A stretch of DNA of 64,000 bases from Chinchilla lanigera (GCF_000276665.1 NW_004955438.1:6777161-6841160), one strand, 5' to 3'. Counted from the first letter of the stretch, positions 47,730 through 58,915 are shown. The notes: generated from the letters alone by a model not told the origin. A program made the numbers and translations.

Positions 47730-49110
47730 GAAGAAACTGTGCATTCATGCTGCTGTTGATGGACAGAAACAAGCATCAAGATATCCCTATTTGTGAGATT
47801 TATATAACATAATCCTAAAATAATACTGAGAACTGCTCTGAGACTTCTTCCTTCTCTTCTTAGTCTCACTACCAAGGGAAGGAGGGAAAAGGTGCTGTTC
47901 TGCTTCAGGTTCCCAAAATAACGGTTTAGAAGTACTTTCTAAAATTTTAAATTGTTCAAGTCATCTTTTACCCTTTTTTTTTTTTCATTCTGCACACGGG
48001 GAATGCAGCAATCATTTTCTGCAGTGCTTCTTTTAGTACAATTTCAAAGCTTTAGGTCCTGATAAAAAAAAAAAAAAAAGAAAGAGTCAAATCTTGCCAA
48101 GAAAGCTTCAGTTCTCACACCCCCTCATATTCCAGTGCTATCCCTGGTGCTGGCTCTATATATAAATCTTTAAGATGTGGAGACTTGATCTATGCACCAG
48201 GTGTTCCTGCATTCAAATTACTCCTGGCTAAGTATTTCTCGAATATAATGACGAACCCTTCTGCAAAGTGGAGCTCAGGGCAGGCAGACTTACAGGATCC
48301 CATAGATCCTTACTCTTGTAGCCATGTGGAACATATCTCACCTAAGTATTTTACGGTGTTTTTCTGTACCAGGCTATAATACTCATGAACAGAGAAACAT
48401 TTTGAATCAGCTTCTTAGCAGATTGCCAACACCTGCACTCTGCTTTGAAAATATTTGGTGACTAAATTTATTTTGAAAGAATGATTTCATGAATTGGTGT
48501 TTGAACTGTTGATGGAGAATTTTTCCTAGTTATATACATGTGGATACACTATGTCTTCTACTAAGTAACAAGTACATATTTATGTTAAAATTTGCATAAA
48601 TGCATATTTGTGAGTATAAAGTGAGTTAAAAATACCTGTAGTACATAGAACAACATCTTGCAAGTAAATGTGACATGTAAATATTGCTTGTTACTTAAAA
48701 TTGTTTTATGTAATTATGAAAGGAGATCGAGTAACCATAGGCCCACTGACAAAGCAGATCCTTTCAGGAAGAAAATAACAATAAATTTTATCCTAGAGGG
48801 AGTGTTGTTTTACAGGAAAACAAAAGTCTCTGGATGATGTAGTAAATAGACTCAGGTGACAAACATGAAAAATCAACACGGTTTATGTTATAATTTGAAA
48901 TTTACATTCATTAACTTGCTATTTAAGGAAAGATAATGGCTATTATCTCTGGGCTAAATTACTTTAAGTAATGCAAAGCAAATTTACATGAAAAGAAAAA
49001 CAAAGAAATACTGACCAATGTGGAAATGAAAAGAAACATGAAATTTGTTTTCTTGAACATGAGGAAATTGTCTATTCTAGGTTACTGTTTGTGTTAGAGG
49101 TTAACAAACA
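47730..49110. other. No recognisable feature; short homopolymer runs
   Basis: A T-run lies at about 47972-47984 and an A-run at 48064-48079. The remainder is unique-looking. Confidence 0.55.
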
Positions 49111-49117
49111 CTCACTT

Positions 49118-49331
49118 TTATAATTTGAATGTGGCTTGCCTCCTAAGAGGCAAGTACTTAAGAGACATGTACCTAAAACTTAAGCTCGCCGTAACATATT
49201 ATGGTGTGGTGGAATATTACTCTGAGGGGGGAAGGAGTAGAGTAGGAATATTAGGTCACTGGAAACATCACACTCAGAAGGAATTAAGGCTGGCCTGCTG
49301 GAGCTAAATCTCTTGAGAATAAGTTCTTCTT
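49118..49331 (+). mobile_element. MaLR-type LTR, left part (split by L1)
   Basis: TATAATTTGAATGTGGCTTG, ACCTAAAACTTAAGCTCGCC and TGGAGCTAAATCTCTTGAGA fit the 5' half of a MaLR LTR. It breaks off at the L1 target site, and the rest resumes at 51584. Confidence 0.65.
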
Positions 49332-50173
49332 CTTATTATTATTTTTCAAATTTTTTAATTGAAGAAAATAAAAAACATTAGAAACAATACGTAAGTTCAA
49401 AACCCATGGTGATACGAATTCAACAATGCTTGTTATATTGCATAATGTTGTCTTCAAAGTAGTTGTTCAGATTACCAGATACAAGCATGCTAAATTGGTC
49501 AAAAAATTAAGCATTAACTGTTCCTTTCAATAAGCCAGTAGAAATTAGTAGTACAATTATCTTAGTGATCTTGTGTTTCTATATATATTTTTTTCCATTC
49601 TTTTTCTTTCTTTCATTTCTCCTTTCCCTCATTCAAGTTGTTCTTTTCTTTTGAGCAATTTATTTCCTTTTCACAATATTTATTGTACCCTTCAGATTTT
49701 ATTTACTCTTTCAGATACTTACACTAGGGAGACAATACACTGTTTAGACATGTGAGCCTGATTTATTTCACTTATGAGTATGGTCTCTAGTTGATCCACA
49801 TACCTATAAAAACCTTGAGTTTATTTTTCTTTGTAGCTGAGTAATATTCTATCATATAAAAATACCACATCTTTTTTATCCATTCCTCAGCTGATGGACA
49901 TTTGGATTGTTTCCAAGTTTTGGCTATGACAAATTGCAGTGCTATGAATATAGATGTGCATATATCAGTGTGGCATGTTTTCAGTTCTTCTGGAAAAATA
50001 CCCCAAAGGGAAATAGCTGGGTTGATTTGGACCTCTAATCCTAGATTTATGGGTAATCTGCACACTGAAGTCCACAGTGGTTGTACCAAGCTATACTCCC
50101 ACCAAGAGTAGAGAAGTGTGTCTTTTTCCCCACAGCCTCCCCAGAATTTTTTTATCATTTTCTTTCTTTCTTT

Positions 50174-50245
<72 letters not shown>

Positions 50246-50676
50246 TTCGGTACTGAGAATCAAACTCAGGACCTTGTGCTTGCCAGGCAGGCACTTGTGC
50301 CACTGAGCTATATCTCCATCCTACTTTATTATTATTATTATTTTTTATTGATTTATTTCTTAATGATAGCCATTCCTTCTGGGGTGAGATGGAATTTCAG
50401 GGTTGTTTTTATTTACATTTCTCAAATGACTGATGATGTTGAACACCTTTTCATATATTTATTTGCCATTAGTGTGTCTTCACCTGAGAAGTGTGTCTTC
50501 ATCTCAGATGCCCAGTTTTGGATTGAGACTTCGAATTTTGGAGGCCTGATGTTTTTTAATTCTTTATATGTACTACATAGAAGTCCTTTGTCTGACAGAG
50601 TTGACTAAAACTTTTTTCCCAATTTGTGGGTTTTCTTTTTGTTCTGTTGGTGATTACATTTGATGAGCAACACTTA
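49332..50676 (-). mobile_element. L1, 3' segment of a twin-primed insertion
   Basis: The minus strand carries the ORF2 C-terminus, with WGGCGEKDTLLYSWW at about 50105-50150, then SLVQPLWTSV, IAKTWKQSKCPSAEEWIKKM and MIEYYSATKKNKL. Beyond it, towards 49332, lies the 3'-UTR ending in a degraded A-tail. Right of the ID SINE, ORF2 continues upstream (HLTPEGMAI near 50370-50390) to about 50676. The sequence at the upstream end (TTGCTCATCAA in the minus sense) repeats the outer end of the inverted segment at about 51573. Stops and the SINE make it inactive. Confidence 0.92.
50163..50325 (-). mobile_element. ID-type SINE with expanded (TTTC)n tail, inside L1
   Basis: The + strand reads (TTTC)n at 50163-50246, then GGTACTGAGAATCAAACTCA, TTGTGCTTGCCAGGCAGGCA and ACTGAGCTATATCTCCATCC. 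It interrupts the L1 ORF2 C-terminus between MAII and KKFWGGCGE. The A-tail has become a GAAA tetranucleotide repeat, giving the false KERKKERKK peptide. A (TTA)n patch follows at 50327-50345. Confidence 0.95.
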
Positions 50677-51583
50677 AAAATCAATACCATTCCTATAAAC
50701 GAAGAACAAACACACTTAGAGGGAAATTAGGGAAACTACACTTTTCATAATAGCATCCAAACAACTGGAATGCTTAGGAGTCAATCTAACAAAGGAAATA
50801 AAAGATATACATAGGCAAAATTACAGTACTCTGAAAAAAGAGATCAAAGAGGATTTCAGAAAATGGAAAGATATTCCTTGCTCATGGATGGAAAGCATCA
50901 ACATTGTGAAAATGGCCATACTCCCAAAATTGTTGTGTTGGTGGTATAGTGGTGAGCATATCTACCTTCCACACTGTTATACAAATTCAATGAAATCTCA
51001 ATAAAAATGCCATTAGTATATCACACAGATCTAGAGAAAACATCCCTAAAATTCATCTGGAACCAGAAGAGACTCAGAATAGCAAAAGCAATCCTGGAAA
51101 ACAAAGGCAAGGCAGGAGACATCACAATCCCTGACCTGAAATTATACTACAAAGATACTGTGATAAAATCAACATGGTACTGGCAAAAAATTAATAGACC
51201 TAAGAATCAGTGGAACAGCTTGGAAGATGCAGGGCCAACCACAATGACACTCAGCCACCTTCCCTTTGACAAAAGGGCCAAACATGTTCCCTGAAAGCAA
51301 GATAGCCTCTATAATAAATGGTCTTGGAAAGACTGGCTTTCCACATGTCAAAGATTAAAACTAGGCACATGTCTATCACCATAAAGTAAACTGAAGTCAA
51401 AGAGGACCAAAGATCTAAATATTAACACAGAAACACTAAATCTACTGGAAGTGAAAGTAGGTAGAAATCTTGAAGACATAGGTGTAAACAGAGAGTTCAT
51501 GAAAAAAACCCAAACTGCCCAGGAAATACTTCAAAGATTCAACAACTGGGATCTCATCTTATTGGAAAGTTTTTGCACATCAA
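50676..51583 (+). mobile_element. L1, inverted 5' segment of the same insertion (ORF2)
   Basis: The + strand encodes ORF2 sequence immediately upstream of the part found in the minus segment. Recognisable runs include LGVNLTKEIKDIYRQNYS, EDFRKWKDIPCSWMESINIV and KMAILPKL near 50930, then YKFNEISIKMPLVYHTDLEK, SLKFIWNQKRLRIAKAIL, KAGDITIPDLKLYYKDTVI and TWYWQKINRPKNQWNSLE. It finishes with NNWDLILLESFCTSRE at about 51537-51586. A 44-bp net insertion lies at 50935-50978, and a stop at 51292 breaks the frame. Outer end = internal priming site; inner end = inversion junction at about 50676. Confidence 0.93.
50935..50974 (+). pseudogene. tRNA-Gly(UCC) 5'-half pseudogene inserted in L1
   Basis: GTGTTGGTGGTATAGTGGTG followed by AGCATATCTACCTTCC matches the first 36 bases of mammalian tRNA-Gly(UCC) with three differences (positions 2, 27 and 30), ending at the UCC anticodon. 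The next four bases (ACAC) partly match the anticodon-loop/stem continuation. There is no 3' half, CCA or A-tail. It sits exactly between codons of L1 ORF2 ...PKLL | YKFNE..., with TGTT at 50931-50934 and 50975-50978. Removing 40+4 bases restores the L1 reading frame. Confidence 0.88.
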
Positions 51584-52112
51584 GAGAATAAGTTTTTCTT
51601 AAAGAGTAAGGGTTACACCCTGAACTTGTTTATGGCTTCCTCCCTTGGCATGTGCCCTTCCCTTCTTCCACGTGCTCCCTCATGGAGTCACATGCTATTT
51701 TGTCATATAGTCCAAAGGGCCTTCCCTGAGCTGAGAAGGTGAGGTCCAAAGATCTGGGACTTTCAGCTTCTGTGATGGTAAAACTCACCTGTGGGCTTGA
51801 TTAGCTTGAAAGAAACTTAGACGAATAGAGCACTCTTCTGGGTGTCTCTGCATATGTCATGGAGGTATGGTCTTGGGGACTATATATACATCCTGGCCTC
51901 TTTTTCTCAGATTCTTCCTCTGGTGTTAACTTCCCAGATGCTAAATGTTGAACAACTTTTACCTACCAAGCCCTTCTTCCATGAAGACTCTGCCATGCAG
52001 CCAGAGGACAACCATGGACTGAAACCTCTAAAACCATAAGCCCCAATATACTATTCCTCTTTTAAGAGGTGTCTGTCAGTTATTTCTTCCAAGTAAGAGA
52101 AAGATAAAGAAT
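51584..52112 (+). mobile_element. MaLR-type LTR, right part
   Basis: After the duplicated target GAGAATAAG the LTR resumes: CTTCCTCCCTTGGCATGTGC, CTTCCACGTGCTCCCTCATG, then ACCATGGACTGAAACCTCTA, AAACCATAAGCCCCAATATA and GTGTCTGTCAGTTATTTCTT. With the left part it totals about 740 bp, long for one MaLR LTR. Two related LTRs or an attached internal stub may be present (a second start could lie near 51780). Confidence 0.65.
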
Positions 52113-52114
52113 AC

Positions 52115-53100
52115 AGCCTCCAAAAGCATAAGGTTAGTGAAGTTTTTTTCCTCAAAGTGTGTTGAGCCTTAGGTATTTTGTTATAATAATAGAAAATGCA
52201 TTAAATATTGATATATGAAGGTTTGACTTTTTTATTAAAATATGGTAGTGTAATAAAATCTAGTGAGTTCACACTCTATTCTTCCTACTTTGATGTAACA
52301 TCAGTTGCTATTTTATCAATTTATGTGCTAACAATGTTTTGATTTTATATTATTAAATGAAAATAAATCCAATTAAAATATGTTTTGTTCAACATCCTTT
52401 TCCAAAATTTCCAAAGCACAAAAACCTTTAGCACTGGTACTTCATTCAGGAAAGTAATGTTGGGATCCTGGCAGAAGTTATAAGATGAAAATACAATATA
52501 AAGTGAATCCTTGACAACCTTCAATCTCATAGGTTCCAGAGGTCTGAATGACAAGGCTTTTTTTGTTTTTGCAAGATATGTCCTCCATCAAAGAAATCCT
52601 TCCTAGCAGTGGACCACATAACTAAACTCAATTTCCCTTCCAGGAAAATTATTCAAGAGGCCAATTACATCTCCTCATCAGAACCAAGAATCACTTAAGT
52701 ATTTGTTACTATAATGCCTGCTTTGCACAGTACACGGTTCCTATCTCTGCTCCTGAGTGGAACACCTTTTGCCTTGCATGGTGAATGTATTGATTCTCCT
52801 CCTCAGACTATACATTTATGTGAATAATTAACTTCTATTGGAGTCATCTGCCCAATGCCAAGTGTGTGTTCAGCCATGTCCAGAACTCTAAGTTGGAATT
52901 TAGTGCCATATTACTGGACACAAAGAAGGCAAATAAAAGATGAAGAAATTTAGAGCTCAATCCATTGGTTTAGCAACATATTTAATACCATTTTCATATG
53001 ATGAAAGTCAGAATTTCTTATCCATAACCTTTGTTCTTTACTGGGGTGATTTTTCTCAGAATTTTACTCTTGCCAAGGAAATAAATGAACAGTTTTATAC
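52115..53100. other. No recognisable feature
   Basis: AT-rich unique-looking sequence with no frame longer than about 70 codons that has support. Confidence 0.55.
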
Positions 53101-53104
53101 AGTG

Positions 53105-53705
53105 TATTCATTTTTGGTTGCTGCATAACATACTACCACAAATTGAGTGGCTTATAACAGCACTCAGTTATTAGCACAGGACTGTTGGTCTGCATCTACT
53201 GCTTGACTGGATTCTCAGCTCAGGGTCTCACCAGGTTGAAGTCAACATTGTATGGGCCAAACTGCGCTTGCTCTGAAGCTTGGGGGCATCTTTCAAGGTT
53301 ACAGAGAGTTGGTAGAATCCATTCTTTTCATATTGTGAAACCAAAATCCTTTCATCTGTGAGCTCTTGGCTGGGGACAGCTCCCGGCTAGAGACTGGCTA
53401 AAGGTCCGTGAGGTGACAGCCTCAGACAAGCCACACTGTGTCTGCATGCTTTCTTCCAGGTCATCCAGGGCATATCTCCCTGAATTCCATCTCTGTCATT
53501 ACCCAAAATAGTATCTCTGCTTTTAAAGCACTCAAGTGATTAAGTCAGGCACACTTTCTTTACCTCATTAAAATTGTAATCTTATGTCTGCATTTCCCCT
53601 TTAAAATAGTGCCTACATAAGTGTTTCATTGACTAATGGAAAGATGTGGAAATATCAGGGGTCAAGGATTTGGGGGATCATGTAAACCAGTTATCAGACC
53701 ACATT
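53105..53705 (-). mobile_element. MLT1-like (MaLR) LTR, antisense
   Basis: TTTTGGTTGCTGCATAACAT, ACTACCACAAATTGAGTGGC and TTATAACAGCACTCAGTTAT, then CTCAGGGTCTCACCAGGTTG, match the reverse complement of the 3' end of MLT1-type LTRs. The body to about 53705 keeps LTR-like composition but is longer and more diverged than usual, so the far end is uncertain. Confidence 0.6.
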
Positions 53706-53709
53706 TTGG

Positions 53710-55305
53710 CAAGATTTTTAATGTTGTGACATACAAAGTTGTTGTTTGATTTCATTTTTATCTGATTTTTCTTATATCTTCCGCACTTTCCATTCATATT
53801 TAGGCTGTAATAAACAGCACACAAAAATTCAGCTGTTTGCCTCTCATGGCTGAATAATTTGCTGTTTCTTTTTTCTGATTTGGTGTCTTGCTTCAGTTAG
53901 CATCAAACCATTCTCCCTTGATTATCTTTGCTCTTTTTACTTGATTCTTATCCTTTCTGCTCTTTTAAGTTTATCTATGAAAAATGTAATCAAAACTATG
54001 TTTTCTGTTTATGCATGTGTTATCTTTTTCAGAAAAATTACTCTGTGTGGAAATTGCCATCAAAATCATGCTTTTGTAAGGAAAAGAAAGCTGAATATAT
54101 ATTTACTTTTTTCAAATTATTCACTTCCAATTTCTAACAGGCAGAGCCTTTCAAAGTGTGAGAGATATACTGACATCTGGAGCAAGTGGATGTATTCAGA
54201 GGCACACTAAGACCTTGTTTTCAGAGAATAAGAAAATTGGTATGTAACTTTGAGTCTTCATCATGCTTCACCTCAATTTAATTTGCCTTCAGTAGAATTA
54301 TTGGAGAAAGAAAGAATTTCTTGAGTATGTTAGTGGCCCAACTCCAGTGTCACCTTAGAATTTGTTTCCTATATAGGAAATTTATAAATATCAGCCCACT
54401 GGTCTAGACTGGGTAAAATTATTTTGTGAAATTTATTACTTTTAGAGTGATCAAAAAGACCATTTCAATGTCCTAATAGTTTGCCTTCTTAAAGGTTCAC
54501 CTCAGAAAAGTACATCTCAGAGTCAATAAATTTCATTGAAATCTTCATGTAAATTATAGTTTTTGGGTTAAAATGGCCTTAGAAAATATCTGGGTACTTA
54601 AGTAGTTTCAGTCAAGGTATACAAAATTAAACAATATAGAGTTCTAGGTAGTTCTTAAATTTTTTTGGTCAGGGAACAAGGGTAAATTTGGGGCATAATG
54701 AATTTTTTGCATATGCCTTCATTTGTTGTTGTTTTGTTTTGATCATATTCATTTGATAATAAAATTGACTAACTAAAGCACAATAATTCTATTTGCAACA
54801 ATTCTATATAATCTACTCTTCAGAGTAAGTTACCCAAAACATATTTTCTTCCTAGTTGATAGTTGTAGGAAATTTAAGTACATTGAGTTTTATAGTAACT
54901 TGGAGACTAAGACCAAAACAGAAATTTGGAATTCTTTTCTATGCATTTTTATTTCTATTGCATAAATTTTATCAATACATTCTTTTGATGTGGAAAATTT
55001 TTCTTTTTTCCTCTGCCATTTCCCAGTGCATTTTCTGTTACTCTGCTCAATCAAGTTGAACTCGGTAAGTGCATATAAGCAAGCAGAGGGCAAACTACTA
55101 TCCTTTGTGTCAAGAGGATACAAGAGCTACAAAGTAGAGTTATTTTCAATGGCACTTATAGGTCATCAAAAAATTACTCATTATAATCAGAAGCATTTGG
55201 TACCATAATTGCAAAAACCAAGCTATAAATAATTATGGTTAAAAAATATTTCTTATAAAACTGAGATTATGTACTTTCATGCATTTGGGCATAAGTATGG
55301 AAATA
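53710..55305. other. No recognisable feature
   Basis: AT-rich. Overlapping + frames at 53.93-54.21 and 54.86-55.21 kb and the opposing minus frame are unsupported. Confidence 0.55.
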
Positions 55306-55321
55306 CATTCTAAAGACTGTG

Positions 55322-55422
55322 GGGGGCCAGGGGTTTAGCTCAGCGGCACAGCACCTGCCTGGCAAGCGCAAGGTCATGAGTTTGATTCCCAGTACCAGAA
55401 AAAAAAAAAAAAAAAACACCAA

Positions 55423-55453
<31 letters not shown>

Positions 55454-55454
55454 G
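55322..55454 (+). mobile_element. ID-type SINE with long A-rich tail
   Basis: GGGGCCAGGGGTTTAGCTCA, GCGGCACAGCACCTGCCTGG and GTCATGAGTTTGATTCCCAG, followed by an A-rich tail decaying to (CAAAA)n. TAAAGACTGTG at 55311-55321 and TAAAGATTGTG at 55455-55465 are the target duplication with one change. Confidence 0.96.
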
Positions 55455-55469
55455 TAAAGATTGTGAATA

Positions 55470-56235
55470 TGCTCTTTTTTTTATATTTAAAAATAAGAAT
55501 ATGCATCATCAGTTACAACCAAACAGTTCTCTTCTTCTCATATAAAACAATACAAGGAAGAAAAACATCTTCGAGACAAAAAATAGAATCTGAGAAAATT
55601 ACTTTAAGAAACCACAATCAACTGTAAAAATGTTTAACTCCCAGTGAAATGTAAAAAGGCAGGAAGTTAGAAATTGCAGCAGCAACAGAGTGGCCATTGA
55701 TGGGGAACCCAGGACCAAAAGCGATAATCTATTGATATATGAAATAACATAGCTGAACATCAGAATAACTCAAGTTAAGCTATGCAGAGATTTCATATCC
55801 TGATTGCTAAATTTATTTTTTAAATGCTAGCAAAGATAAAATTTCTAGAAGAGGTAAAATGATAGAAGCAGAAAGTTGTTGCTGCAAGCAGGTGATAGAG
55901 CAGGGATAAATTGCAAAGAGGCAGAAAACTATTTTTATAGAACCATTCTAGCACATTGTTATTCTGTAGGTTGCCTAACTATAAACCTTTGCCAAAAGCA
56001 ATTGTGTTCTGCATTTTCAGTGGGTGTTTTTTTATGGTATGGAAATCAAGCCATTCCCTGATTAAATCAGTAAGTGTAAGGCTATATAAACAAGCAAAGA
56101 GTTAACTGCTGTCCTTTGCATCATTATACAGCATTTTGTTAATTCAGTCACCAACTGATAAACATTTAAACTTTTGCAGTTTGTGCCTATCAGACTAAAA
56201 CTGCACATGCACAAAAGCAGTGGTTTAAATACGCA
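55470..56235. other. No recognisable feature
   Basis: Unique-looking AT-rich sequence. Confidence 0.55.
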
Positions 56236-56239
56236 GTGT

Positions 56240-56660
56240 TCCCTAAACTCCACACTTTAAGGATTTGATCCCCAATGCAGCATTGTTCAGAGATGCTGCA
56301 GAGAGGTGACAGGATCATGAGGTACTAAACTCATCAATGGGTTAATCCATTCATGTGTTCGTAGATGCATGGGCTGTAAAGAAGAAGCATGGGTCTGTTT
56401 GGAGGAAATGTGCCCCTGGAGCTGGGGAGGGCATGCCTTTGAATGGTGCCTCTTTTCTCCAGTGTTTTTCCTTTTACTTCTCTTCACAGATCCTATGAAG
56501 CGAGCAGGTTTCTTTGGCCCTGCCTTTCTCTCAAGATGTTTCTGCCTTGGAGACACCTGTCCATGGACTGAAACATCTAAAACTGTGAACCAGAGTAACC
56601 TTTTCTCTTCTGAGCGATGGGTGTCAGGTGTTTGTGTCACAATGGAAAAAACTGATTATC
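56240..56660 (+). mobile_element. MaLR-type LTR
   Basis: TTTAAGGATTTGATCCCCAA, TGCTGCAGAGAGGTGACAGG, ATCATGAGGTACTAAACTCA, CCATGGACTGAAACATCTAA and AACTGTGAACCAGAGTAACC, then GTGTCAGGTGTTTGTGTCAC, follow the MaLR order. The 130-codon + frame and 117-codon minus frame here are by-products of its moderate GC content. Confidence 0.8.
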
Positions 56661-56765
56661 ACAATGAGACTTTGTACAGACATACACTTTCTATTCTTTT
56701 GCATGAATGTCTTGGCATGGACTATATGGATCACACACTGTATAAATATTTATTCTTATAAGAAA

Positions 56766-56912
56766 AGGTCAGCCAGGCAAACTTGTAGTCTCAGCACTCA
56801 CAAGGCTGAGGAAGGATTATTCACCATGAGTTTAAGGTGAGCCTGGGCTGCATAATCAGTTCAAGGCCAATTCAAGGCCTACTACATGGCAAGATCCTTC
56901 TCAAAAACAAAA
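56766..56912 (+). mobile_element. B1-like SINE, diverged
   Basis: GTCAGCCAGGCAAACTTGTA, GTCTCAGCACTCACAAGGCT, GAGGAAGGATTATTCACCAT, GAGTTTAAGGTGAGCCTGGG and GCAAGATCCTTCTCAAAAAC follow the B1 order. More diverged than the copy at 136. Confidence 0.88.
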
Positions 56913-57797
56913 AGTTAACGTTTTTCCAAAGGAATGTGCCATTTAACATTATAAAGGTGTGCTACTTGGTACAATGAATTTATTGTTGCTTCCATATCAA
57001 TTATTTTAAGGCATAAATTCATTAAATTGGGATTTTAAACATATTTATTAATAACGAAAAACAATTTTCCTTATGCTTAATTACTTACTACCTACACTCC
57101 TTCTCTGCTAATGTATATGTTCAAATCATTTCTGATTGTACTATATTCTGGTATTTGTGTTAAATTTGAGTTGTTAGAGTTTTAAAGATATGTAAGTAAT
57201 TTGTAAGAAGAATTATCTGGAAATAATTATTCCAGTGTGTGGATTATATTTTAATTGTATTATCCATACGTTTTGAAGATAAAAGTTTATAAGTGGACAA
57301 ATATAATTCTACTGTGGTCAACATTTGAATCATTTTGTATTTACTTAGCTTCATCTTATTGCCAGAATTTGGGTCCATGAATGCTGTAAAACAATGTGTG
57401 TTCCTCTGCTTTAGAGAATATTGTTTTATAAATGTGAATTAGGTTAAACTGAATGATGGTTGGTTCAGATTTTAAACAACGTTACTGATTTTCCTTCCGC
57501 TTATGATATCAATTATTGACAGAAGGTTATTGAAATTTCTGACCAAATCTCTAGATTTTGCAAGAATTTTTTCAGTTCTATTAATAGTTTGTAGCTGTAT
57601 TATTAGGTGAGTAAATGTTTAGGATTTTTAGTTCTCTTGATAACCCTGTTCTAACTTTTTTAAAAAAATCTATTTGGTTTTACCATAGTGTAGCTACTGC
57701 AAACTTCTTTGCACTATTAGCCTAGAAATTTCTCTATTTTTACTTTTAACCTTTGTGTGTATTTCTAGAGCTTAAATATATTTCCTTTGGAAATCCA

Positions 57798-58214
57798 TTA
57801 TGGGTTGAATTACATGCTTAATAAATCTTAACCTATGTTATGTGTGAGTATGTGTTATTTTGAAATCAGGTTTTTCAACGTATAATCAAATTAGGATGTC
57901 ATAGATTAGAGTGGGCCTTAATCTCATGATTTTGACTTTGCATGTAAAGGAAATGGACAGGGACACCTTCACATGTAGGGAGAAAACCTTGTGGAGATGA
58001 AGCAGAGATTGCAGTGATAGCTCCACAAATTAAAGATGTTTCAGCATTATTAGAAAGCTTCAGAAGCTAAGAGGAGACATGCAAGTTCCTCCAGTTCTGC
58101 TGATATTTTGGTCTGAGAATTTAGCACTGTATTTATACAGTAGAATTCTTTGTCATTTTAAGCTTTCCTGTTTGTGGTATTTGATGATAGCCACTTAGGA
58201 AATCTAACACAGAA
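57798..58214 (+). mobile_element. MLT1-like (MaLR) LTR nested in L1M
   Basis: TATGGGTTGAATTACATGCT, ATTAGAGTGGGCCTTAATCT, AAAGGAAATGGACAGGGACA, ACATGTAGGGAGAAAACCTT and GTGGTATTTGATGATAGCCA follow the MLT1 consensus from start to end. The antisense L1M continues on both sides. Confidence 0.82.
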
Positions 58215-58310
58215 TTATCTTCCTTTGTATCCACTGTGGTGTAGCTGTTAATTAAAAGAATTACTTTAATGATTGTGTGTCTGAGGTTTGCTAGTGATAC
58301 ATTGCTTCTT

Positions 58311-58501
58311 TTTTAAAATTTATTTTAAGAATAAAAGAAGGAAAACATATTAACAAACAGACATCCATTTACAAAACAGCAAAAGAACAATGAACGCAAT
58401 ACAGAGTTACAAAGTGGTAGGAAATTAACAATGGCTATTACATTACCAATTGATATCTTTAAAGTGGTTTCTCAGGAAAGCAAATAGAGACCTGCAAGAT
58501 T
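58311..58501 (-). mobile_element. L1 3'-UTR fragment nested in L1M
   Basis: It begins T-rich (reversed A-tail) and shares GGAAAACATATTAACAAACA and GGTAGGAAATTAACAATGGC with the fragment at 23976-24125. GTGATACATTGCTTCTT at 58294-58310 and GTGATACATTGTTTCTT at 58502-58518 are a 17-bp target duplication with one change. It is therefore a complete, very short (about 190 bp), 5'-truncated L1 insertion. Confidence 0.85.
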
Positions 58502-58915
58502 GTGATACATTGTTTCTTATTTACCTTTGTTCATTATGCGTTACACTTGTTTAGTTTCTTTTTAATTGTCCTACTTCCTCATTTTGAAATATATATTTTC
58601 TGTATAAAACTGTAGATTGATTCTTTTTTCTTTCAAAAATTTAAAGGCTTCCTCTCATGAACTTCTTTCTTTGTACTTGTTCTAATGAAGATCTCTTGCC
58701 TCCCTTACTTTGCCTCTTTTTCTGGTGTAATTTATTTGATTTTTATTTTTATCATAGTTATGAGCAGTGGTTTACAGTGTGTCTAACATCATTTTATTTC
58801 TTTTTCTTCCTGGGTGTTGAGCTTCATGGATAAATGAATTAATTGTTTGTAAGAAGACAAGAAGTTTCCTTGCCATTGCCTTTCTACCAATATTTTCTGA
58901 TAAAATATGATACTA

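Larger units (their letters stand above)
57150..58900 (-). mobile_element. Ancient L1M block, antisense, with nested insertions
   Basis: TTTTATAAATGTGAATTAGG at 57423, GAAATTTCTGACCAAATCTC at 57532, TAGTGTAGCTACTGCAAACT and ACTTTTAACCTTTGTGTGTA near 57.7 kb match the T-rich strand of L1M in order. After the inserted LTR it resumes with CTGAGGTTTGCTAGTGATAC at 58281 and GTGTTGAGCTTCATGGATAA at 58815. No frame survives. Confidence 0.75.

Noticed and set aside
49787..50608. Long frames rich in KERKK (-) and FLSFFLSF (+)
   Set aside because: The repetitive part is the (TTTC)n tail of an ID SINE. The rest is L1 ORF2 debris, not a host gene.
56287..56761. Opposed frames of 130 (+) and 117 (-) codons
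   Set aside because: Both fall in a MaLR LTR of moderate GC content. No start context, domain or conservation cue.
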